This document shows positions 1 to 4,521 of a stretch of DNA of 5,255 bases, in pieces. The stretch is from NCBI GenBank assembly GCA_047619485.1, contig JBLHKE010000574.1:1-5255 (forward strand), in the 5' to 3' direction. Position numbers and translations under genes: made by a program. Each line of letters begins with the position of its first letter. Within the stretch, counting starts at the first letter, position 1. The stretch is from JBLHKE01 sp047619485. GTDB lineage: Bacteria > Verrucomicrobiota > Verrucomicrobiia > Verrucomicrobiales > DEV007. The notes under the pieces are model-generated. The model was not told where the DNA came from. It searched no databases and saw only the letters and a program-made list of their open reading frames with translations.

Positions 1-13
1 CATCTTCTCCTTT
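1..13 (-). promoter_or_regulatory. Ribosome binding site and start codon of a leftward gene lying outside the window
   Basis: On the minus strand the last bases read AAAGGAGAAG followed by ATG, with the ATG at 3-1. AAAGGAG is a good Shine-Dalgarno match. Its GGAG lies only 3 nt from the ATG, which is short, so the effective pairing may be through AAAGGA. Only the start codon of the gene is visible, so nothing can be said about its product. The gene would be co-directional with the cyclase and could be the last member of the same transcription unit. The alternative is that this ATG is chance within the decayed MarR region. Confidence 0.4.
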
Positions 14-50
14 CGGTTCTGTCTTGGTTTCGAGCGCCCTCCCCGCGTCT

Positions 51-215
51 CAGGGCTTTGGCTGGCGCCATGATGGTAGACTTCTCAATATTAACGAGAT
101 TCCCCAATTCGCCTGGCGAGAGGGAGCCGCGCTTAATGAGCGCAACGAGCATGTTGACCTGACTCGCCGTGATGCCTAGCGGCCGGAACGCGTCATCGTA
201 AATGGTTTTGTTCAG
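51..215 (-). pseudogene. Remnant of a MarR-family transcriptional regulator
   Basis: The minus strand from 215 leftwards encodes about 55 residues that read like the start of a MarR winged-helix domain. Key pieces are IYDDAFRPLGITASQVNML (alpha-1 end and the 'GLT..Q...L' motif), then SPGELGNLVNIEKST, the helix-turn-helix with the usual 'EKST' recognition-helix start. MarR proteins are dimeric repressors of about 140-160 residues. Here the first 20-30 residues are missing, and after the recognition helix (about position 66) the sequence becomes Arg-rich and no longer resembles the wing or the C-terminal dimer helices. No ATG with a convincing ribosome binding site exists; the only in-frame ATG is at 152, inside the domain. 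The fragment is in frame with the upstream cyclase, directly after its TAG. I read it as a truncated, non-functional gene. Confidence 0.7.
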
Positions 216-2264
216 CTATTTGACTAGAGCGGAGAATGTTCCACCCCAATTAGGCTCCGGGGGTGATTTGGCAAAAACTCGGCAGCGTTCAGCCAAGACC
301 AGAGAGGGGTGATCTTCCGGGTGAGCGACGGCGGCCTTTGTGAAGAGTTCCTCGGCCTCGGTGAAGGCGCCATCAAAGTAGAGTTGCAATCCCGCTTCGC
401 TCAGATCGCGGCAGCGGAGCAACGCGTCGTCTACTCTACCTGCGGGGCCAAGCGGTCGGTAGAGGACGGTCGCTTGCGTGCGCCCGACCACGGCGATGCG
501 ATCCACCATGCGCCATTCAAAGGCGTCACCTGCGGCCCTGCGAGTTGCTTCGCTAACGAGGATCTCCGTGCTGTAGAGCTTGTTGAGAGCCTCGATCCGA
601 CTGGCGAGATTGACGCCATCTCCGATGGCAGTGTAAGCGAACCTCTCCCGCGTTCCGAGATTGCCGAGCAGGACGTCGGCAGTATTGATGCCGATACGCG
701 CCCTGAATTCGGGCTTGCCCTCCGCGAGCCGGCGTTGGTTGAGTTTCCGCAGTTCATACAGGCAGTCCCAGGCAGCGAGACAAGCCTTCAAGCTGTGTTG
801 CTCAAGCGGTTCGGGAGCATTGAAAATGGCGAGCGTCCCATCTCCGGTAAAGCTACTGGTGATCCCGCCGTGGTGATGCTGGGTATCGGCGACGATCTCT
901 AAAAAATCGCTGAGTTCGCGAAAGGCTTGTTCGGCCGGGAGGCCTTCGCTGATGCGGGTGAAATCGGCCAGGTCGGTAAACACCACCGTAACCTCTTGGG
1001 TGCAGCCTCCCAGCTGGGCGTCGTCACCGTCGGTGAGGAGCTGGCGTACCACATCGCGCGGCACGTAGCGCGAAAATGCCCGCAGGCTGCGCTTCATTTT
1101 TCCCACTGATTTGGAGAACTGGGAAACTTCGCGGATGCTCGAGGGCAGTCTCTGGCCGTCATCGCGAAAGCGCAGGTGACCAATCTGTTCGAGCTCTTCT
1201 CCGATCTCAGCCAGCGGCCGCGTCACACGGCGTGAGAGCAAGGTACCGAGCAGGGCAGCGACTACTAGGATGATAGACGCGAGACCGATCGTGATCTTGG
1301 CATTGCGCCACACGACACCGAGGAAATCCGCCTCCGGAACGATGACACCAGCATAATAGCGGGTCTCACCCGGCAGAGCGACCCGTTGGATCAGCGCGAC
1401 GTAGGATTCGTCTTCAAATTTGAAGCTCTTCTCAATCGCCCCGCCCTGATCGAGTTCCGTTAGGTCCCAGTCTTGGCTCTTGAGCGCGGCGCGCAACACG
1501 GCGTTGTTAGAGTGCATGCGCGAGTTGGCAGGCACCGGGAACGAACCGTCGTCGAGCAATAGGAATGCGGCACCGGATTCTCCGACTTCGAGTTTGTCGA
1601 GGAACATAGCAAGATCGTCGAGGACAAAATCGGCAGCGAATACACCCAGCACCTTTCCCTCTTCATCACGCCGCGCGAGCGCAGCAGTGATCCCCAGTGT
1701 CTCACCGTTGAGGAAGCGGTAGGGGCGGGTCCAGACGAGCCCCTCAAATTTGACCGCCTCGAGAAACCATGGGCGGGCGCGGGCGTCGTACGGCTGGTCG
1801 GAGGCGCCAGGGAACTCTGTCGGCTCGAGTTCGCCCGAGTCTGTGACGAGCGAGTAACGCGTCAGCGGCCCGGTGTCGTCGTGCAGCCGGGTGACGAGGT
1901 GTCTGCCATCCGGATCTCTAAGGGCGCCCAAGACGTGGCCGGTGTCGCGCTCGGCGTAGTAGATGTAGAGGATCTCCGGTTCGGTCTTGAGGTACTGCGC
2001 GAGAATCGTGGACGGCTCCTGCCAGTTCTCTAGTGGAGCCGGACCATTGAAAACAGTCTGATCAATGAAGCGGATGGCCGGCTCGACGCGATCGAAGTAG
2101 GTCTGCATCTTCTGCTGCACCCCATCATCGATCTGCCTCATCAGGGAATCGCGTAACGACTCCACCGACGAACGCGTGGTGAAATAGGCGACTCCGCCGA
2201 TCAGTAGCGAAGTGCCGACGAGAATGCCTACGAGGAGGAGGATGATGGATTTGCCAAGCGTCAT
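216..2264 (-). CDS. Membrane class III adenylate/guanylate cyclase with dCache sensor, HAMP and TPR-like tail
   Basis: This 682-residue protein should make a cyclic nucleotide from ATP or GTP at the inner membrane in response to a periplasmic signal. Residues 7-28 form the first membrane segment. Residues about 30-315 are a periplasmic dCache-type sensor, with the typical ARARPWF motif at 161-167. Residues about 323-343 form the second membrane segment, followed by HAMP (about 344-400) and the linker YVPRDVVRQLL (400-410). The class III catalytic domain spans about 420-605. The metal-binding aspartates are D431 (VFTDLADF) and D475 (FTGDG). The transition-state residues N552 and R556 lie in VNLASR, and T545 sits in YTAIG. 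The residue that is usually the adenine-reading lysine, four before D475, is Ser471. The tail (about 622-682) has a TPR-like repeat and ends PNWGGTFSALVK, a normal ending for this family, so the TAG looks genuine. The ATG has AGGA 4 nt upstream, inside the 10-bp palindrome CCTGCGCAGG (2270-2279). It lies 57 bp downstream of the peroxiredoxin gene and is probably cotranscribed with it. Confidence 0.93.
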   Translation of the reverse strand: MTLGKSIILLLVGILVGTSLLIGGVAYFTTRSSVESLRDSLMRQIDDGVQQKMQTYFDRVEPAIRFIDQTVFNGPAPLENWQEPSTILAQYLKTEPEILYIYYAERDTGHVLGALRDPDGRHLVTRLHDDTGPLTRYSLVTDSGELEPTEFPGASDQPYDARARPWFLEAVKFEGLVWTRPYRFLNGETLGITAALARRDEEGKVLGVFAADFVLDDLAMFLDKLEVGESGAAFLLLDDGSFPVPANSRMHSNNAVLRAALKSQDWDLTELDQGGAIEKSFKFEDESYVALIQRVALPGETRYYAGVIVPEADFLGVVWRNAKITIGLASIILVVAALLGTLLSRRVTRPLAEIGEELEQIGHLRFRDDGQRLPSSIREVSQFSKSVGKMKRSLRAFSRYVPRDVVRQLLTDGDDAQLGGCTQEVTVVFTDLADFTRISEGLPAEQAFRELSDFLEIVADTQHHHGGITSSFTGDGTLAIFNAPEPLEQHSLKACLAAWDCLYELRKLNQRRLAEGKPEFRARIGINTADVLLGNLGTRERFAYTAIGDGVNLASRIEALNKLYSTEILVSEATRRAAGDAFEWRMVDRIAVVGRTQATVLYRPLGPAGRVDDALLRCRDLSEAGLQLYFDGAFTEAEELFTKAAVAHPEDHPSLVLAERCRVFAKSPPEPNWGGTFSALVK

Positions 2265-2297
2265 AAAATCCTGCGCAGGCAGGAGATACTGACCCTA

Positions 2298-2312
2298 GCC
2301 GCTCCCAGCGGC
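2298..2312 (-). promoter_or_regulatory. Small perfect hairpin between the peroxiredoxin and cyclase genes
   Basis: GCCGCT and AGCGGC form a perfect 6-bp, GC-rich stem around a 3-nt loop in the 57-bp gap, 9 nt after the peroxiredoxin TAA. No U-tract follows on the minus strand, so it is not a standard intrinsic terminator. It could be a processing or 3'-end stabilising hairpin that sets different levels for the two genes. A stem of this size can also arise by chance in GC-rich DNA. Confidence 0.3.
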
Positions 2313-2321
2313 GTGTCGGAA

Positions 2322-3077
2322 TTATTTCTCGCCGGTCGCTTTGCCTTTACCCAGCGTCTTGAGCGCCGCGACGATCGTTGAGGGGTCGGCGCGATTGCGG
2401 TAGTCGGCATCGACAAAGGCCCAGCGCACCACTCCAGACGAGTCGATGACATAGGTCGCCGCGAGGGGCAGCTCGTCGTATGCCGCGTCCTGCCCATTGT
2501 ATTCCCTCATGTCGAAGATCTGTCGATAACTTTTCGCCACCTCCGCCGACATCGAAAAAACAACCCCGTATTTGCGCGCCACCTTCTGACCTGAGTCGGA
2601 CAGGATTTCGAACTTGAGATCGTTCTTCTCACGGGTCGACAAGGACTTATCAGGAAGTTCCGGAGTCAGCGCTACGAGCTGTCCGCCAGCGGCAGTGATC
2701 TCGTCGAGCGCCTCCTGGTAGGCGCGCAGAGTGGCGTTGCAGTAAGGGCACCAGCCGCCCCGGTACCACGTGAGAACCACCGCGCCATTTTTCAGAAGCG
2801 AGGACAACGAAACCGCCACGCCCGTGGCGTTTTTCAGTTCGAAATCAGGAACCTTCATCCCAACCGCGATCGCCTTGTCGGTGATCCCCGATTTCTTCAC
2901 GGCGGCGATGTCCTTCTCATAGGCAACCTTGAGTTCGCCCGGAGCCCTTGCCTCAAATTTCGAGGTGATCTCCCGCAACTTGGCGGCCAGGGACGGCTCG
3001 TCCTCGGCGCCGACGGTGGCTGCGGCAATCGAGATCGAAATGACAGCGAGGAGAGCTTGGATTAAAAACGTTTTCAT
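2322..3077 (-). CDS. Exported peroxiredoxin-like (AhpC/TSA, thioredoxin-fold) protein
   Basis: A 251-residue protein with an N-terminal signal peptide (hydrophobic residues 4-20, likely cleavage after TVGA, residue 24), so it acts outside the cytoplasm. A charged helical stretch (about 27-70) precedes the AhpC/TSA fold, which starts at GMKVPDFELKN (73-83). The active site is WYRGGWCPYC (104-113), with Cys110 and Cys113 in a CxxC arrangement and the expected cis-proline at Pro204 (ELPLAATYVID). This is the 'peroxiredoxin-like' branch: it has GGWCPYC where classical 2-Cys peroxiredoxins have the VCP(T/S) motif. The likely role is thiol-dependent peroxide reduction or disulfide exchange in the periplasm; the substrate cannot be told from sequence. 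The ATG was chosen because the signal peptide begins there, although no clear Shine-Dalgarno sequence precedes it. The cyclase follows after 57 bp on the same strand. Confidence 0.88.
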   Translation of the reverse strand: MKTFLIQALLAVISISIAAATVGAEDEPSLAAKLREITSKFEARAPGELKVAYEKDIAAVKKSGITDKAIAVGMKVPDFELKNATGVAVSLSSLLKNGAVVLTWYRGGWCPYCNATLRAYQEALDEITAAGGQLVALTPELPDKSLSTREKNDLKFEILSDSGQKVARKYGVVFSMSAEVAKSYRQIFDMREYNGQDAAYDELPLAATYVIDSSGVVRWAFVDADYRNRADPSTIVAALKTLGKGKATGEK

Positions 3078-3286
3078 GACGGTGTTAGTAGCCTATTCAA
3101 CTGACCCGATACGGCAGGCTCCTAGGCGGTTCTTTAGAGGCGACCGACTAACTTGGCACACTTTTCGCCCGATGGCTCGGTCAAGCGCAAGCGACGCGCC
3201 CGATGACTGTAAAAACCAAATCAGAAGCCCTTCTTGCTTGCCGACAAGTTGTACATACATCTTATTTTCCACCAAACATCAAAATC

Positions 3287-3305
3287 AAAAAGGGAGTCAC
3301 TCCCT
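3287..3305 (-). terminator. Probable rho-independent terminator, leftward
   Basis: On the minus strand AGGGAG-TGA-CTCCCT forms a perfect 6-bp stem with a 3-nt loop, followed by TTTTT and, after GA, TTTT. This is the layout of an intrinsic terminator for transcripts moving left. There is no intact leftward gene to its right inside the gap, so it may be a relic or may insulate the peroxiredoxin gene from antisense readthrough. On the plus strand the A-run comes first, so it would not terminate rightward transcription. The stem is short, which limits confidence. Confidence 0.45.
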
Positions 3306-3316
3306 CACTCAAGATA

Positions 3317-3424
3317 CGCTTCATGGGAGAAGTGGAGACATCCCGGCGCAGCCAACTCGGGTTCGAACCCGCTGGAACCGTCAAGCGGCTCACCGTCGAT
3401 GAGGGCGACTCGGTGGAGGCGGGT
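3317..3424 (+). pseudogene. Remnant of an HlyD/RND-type periplasmic adaptor (membrane fusion protein)
   Basis: The plus strand encodes about 36 residues matching the beta-barrel-to-lipoyl entry of membrane fusion proteins. The stretch starts RFMGEVETSRRSQLGFEP and continues AGTVKRLTVDEGDSVEAG. The 'G.V...R...LGFE..G.V..L.VDEGD.VEAG' pattern is characteristic of adaptors that couple RND pumps to an outer-membrane channel. A real adaptor has about 350-400 residues; no signal peptide, coiled coil or remaining barrel follows. The frame is open from an ATG at 3203, but residues before 3317 are not adaptor-like. Past 3424 this frame becomes unrelated, ending at about 3496. A +1 frame stays open to TAG at 3501-3503 and encodes a stretch I do not recognise. 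I read this as the scar of a lost efflux operon. Confidence 0.6.
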
Positions 3425-3513
3425 AATCGTCACCATCATCCTACTGGAAACAATCCGGGCTCCGCGTCTGGGCACACCGGGATTCCCAGCAGGTAAAAAG
3501 TAGAACAAACCCA

Positions 3514-3542
3514 TTGACCTGACCGACCGGTCGGTATATATC
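3514..3542 (+). promoter_or_regulatory. Rightward sigma-70-type promoter with an operator in its spacer
   Basis: TTGACC (3514-3519, 5 of 6 to TTGACA) is separated by 17 nt from TATATC (3537-3542, 4 of 6 to TATAAT); TATATA at 3535 with 15 nt spacing is the alternative. The whole spacer is occupied by the palindrome at 3522-3535, so a bound repressor would block RNA polymerase directly. Transcription would begin near 3549. The first intact gene downstream is the beta-barrel protein at 3699, giving a leader of about 150 nt that passes through operator 2. The promoter may instead have served a gene now lost. Confidence 0.5.
3522..3535. promoter_or_regulatory. Operator 1: perfect 14-bp palindrome, TetR-type
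   Basis: ACCGACCGGTCGGT is a perfect inverted repeat of two 7-bp half-sites. Its size, GC-rich symmetric core and position between -35 and -10 are typical of operators of TetR-family dimeric repressors. Two near-identical copies occur in front of the two genes to the right. The regulator itself is not in the window, so assignment to TetR is inference from the site architecture. Confidence 0.65.
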
Positions 3543-3647
3543 TTGACCACGCCACTGAATCGCATCGGCCTTGTCGCTATCAGCAAGCGCACTATCTAAC
3601 CCAAAATCTAGTCCGAGGAGAAATCTCTATTCTTTACAACAAATTTG

Positions 3648-3661
3648 ACCGACCGGTCGCT
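3648..3661. promoter_or_regulatory. Operator 2, upstream of the outer-membrane protein gene
   Basis: ACCGACCGGTCGCT matches operator 1 at 13 of 14 positions; the one change (G to C near the right end) breaks one symmetric pair but keeps the core CGACCGGTCG palindrome. It lies exactly 37 nt before the ATG at 3699. TTGACC (3645-3650) overlaps its left edge and could be a -35, but I see no -10 at a usual distance, so the promoter is unresolved. Its start lies 126 bp from the start of operator 1. Confidence 0.65.
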
Positions 3662-3698
3662 TCATAAAGAGAGCCACCAAACAAAGAAACATACTACA

Positions 3699-4358
3699 AT
3701 GAAAAACATACTACCAACACGCAGCTCACTATTGTTCCTAGTCACCGTCGGCCTCGGCACGGCTACCGCATCTGCGGGCGAAGATTTCCTCTCAGACATT
3801 TCAATGACCAAACCTGCTCCCACGAAGGCCGCTAGTGGCTTGTATCTACGCGGCTATGGCGGCTTGAACTTGCTCGAGGACCTCGACTCCTCTGGGTTCG
3901 ATGCCGGCTGGGTAGCGGGTGGGTCGCTCGGCTACCGTTTCGTGAATGCGCTCGGCGGCCTGCGGATCGAACTCGACGGCTCCTATTCTGAGAGCGAGAT
4001 CGATGCCTCCAAAATCTACGAGGGTGATCTCGGACTGACGACCGCCGCGCTCAATGTGATCCACGATTTCAACACTGGAACCCGTTTGCGTCCCTATCTC
4101 GGATTCGGACTCGGCGCGGGATTTCTCAACAGCGATCTGACTACGGGCGGACGTTCGTTGAGTGAGAGCGATGATGCCGTGCTGCTCTACCAATTCATTG
4201 GCGGCCTCGAGGTCGAGATGGGCGAGAAGTGGTCGGTGTTCACCGAATACCGCTTCGTTGGTCTCGATGATTTCACCCTTAATTCCGGTAGTCGCGATCT
4301 CGACGGCAGCGACTTCGGTGGCCACCAATTGCTATTTGGCGCCAGGTTCTCCTTCTAA
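3699..4358 (+). CDS. Outer-membrane beta-barrel protein (OmpA/Opa-like small barrel)
   Basis: A 219-residue exported protein with a signal peptide (basic start, hydrophobic residues 10-22, likely cleavage after ASA at residue 26). The mature part has alternating hydrophobic/polar strands rich in Gly and aromatic residues: GLYLRGYGGLNLL (47-59), a long middle section, RPYLGFGLGAGF (131-142), WSVFTEYRFVGLDDF (178-192). It ends HQLLFGARFSF, with the C-terminal Phe used as the outer-membrane assembly signal. Size and pattern fit an 8-stranded barrel like OmpA, OmpW or Opa domains. I see no peptidoglycan-binding domain. The function could be structural, adhesion or small-molecule passage; sequence does not decide. 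The ATG at 3699 is chosen because the signal peptide starts there; an in-frame TTG at 3645 would translate operator 2. The leader is A-rich with no Shine-Dalgarno sequence. Operator 2 indicates repression by a TetR-type regulator. Confidence 0.85.
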   Translation: MKNILPTRSSLLFLVTVGLGTATASAGEDFLSDISMTKPAPTKAASGLYLRGYGGLNLLEDLDSSGFDAGWVAGGSLGYRFVNALGGLRIELDGSYSESEIDASKIYEGDLGLTTAALNVIHDFNTGTRLRPYLGFGLGAGFLNSDLTTGGRSLSESDDAVLLYQFIGGLEVEMGEKWSVFTEYRFVGLDDFTLNSGSRDLDGSDFGGHQLLFGARFSF

Positions 4359-4470
4359 GGGCTAGCAGATATGTCCAAATTATTTCCGAACGCGCCCTAA
4401 GCCCACCTCAACAAATTAAGCCCCTGCTAACAACCTAATCCCTGAGCGTCCTATTTTTGATCAAGTAAAG

Positions 4471-4484
4471 ACCGACCGGTCGCT
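4471..4484. promoter_or_regulatory. Operator 3, upstream of the alpha/beta hydrolase gene
   Basis: ACCGACCGGTCGCT is identical to operator 2 and one base from operator 1. It lies exactly 37 nt before the hydrolase ATG at 4522, the same spacing as operator 2 to its gene. A weak promoter, AAGACC (4468-4473) with 17 nt to CATAAA (4491-4496), would place it in the spacer as for operator 1. The preceding part of this 163-bp gap (4359-4470) shows no clear terminator for the upstream gene; 'taagccc' occurs twice (about 4398 and 4417). Confidence 0.65.
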
Positions 4485-4521
4485 CTTATTCATAAATCAA
4501 ATATCCAACAACCAAACGAAA

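Larger units (their letters stand above)
3078..3698. other. 621-bp region without an intact gene
   Basis: This gap separates the leftward peroxiredoxin gene from the rightward outer-membrane protein gene. From 3078 to about 3286 I see nothing coding and no convincing -35/-10 pair for the peroxiredoxin gene; 'gcccgatg' occurs twice, near 3168 and 3199, and is probably chance. The rest contains the leftward terminator-like hairpin, the RND-adaptor remnant, the promoter with operator 1, a short AT-rich leader, and operator 2. Open frames here of 60-97 codons overlap one another and none has full-length similarity that I recognise. The mix of decayed coding sequence and regulatory sites suggests past deletion or rearrangement. 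Confidence 0.6.

Noticed and set aside
309..902. 197-codon plus-strand open frame opposite the cyclase
   Set aside because: It is antisense to the conserved catalytic domain of a clear cyclase gene and has no recognisable features; it is a GC-rich coding shadow.
3142..3148. GACCGAC, a half-site of the operator upstream of the peroxiredoxin gene
   Set aside because: A single 7-bp match without the symmetric half is expected by chance in GC-rich DNA.
3358..3371. CGGGTTCGAACCCG, resembling a tRNA T-arm
   Set aside because: The third stem pair fails when the canonical 7-nt loop is imposed, no acceptor, D or anticodon arms surround it, and it is explained as the Leu-Gly-Phe-Glu-Pro codons of the adaptor remnant.
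3305..3592. 95-codon minus-strand open frame ending at the leftward terminator
   Set aside because: It starts at GTG without a ribosome binding site, is antisense to the adaptor remnant, crosses the promoter and operator 1, and has no recognisable domain.
3555..3599. Short frame encoding LNRIGLVAISKRTI before TAA, vaguely like the N-terminus of an RND pump
   Set aside because: Only 14 residues with no ATG; too short to tell from chance, although the nearby adaptor remnant makes it tempting.
3645..3698. In-frame upstream TTG that would extend the barrel protein by 18 residues
   Set aside because: It would translate operator 2 and put a charged stretch before a normal signal peptide; ATG at 3699 is the sensible start.
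3846..4328. 160-codon minus-strand open frame opposite the barrel gene
   Set aside because: It lies fully antisense to a gene with a signal peptide, barrel strands and C-terminal Phe, and has no similarity of its own that I recognise.
4358..4429. Possible terminator after the barrel gene (AGGGC/GCCCT and TAGCAG/CTGCTA pairings)
   Set aside because: The stems are 5-6 bp with loops of tens of bases and no T-run follows.
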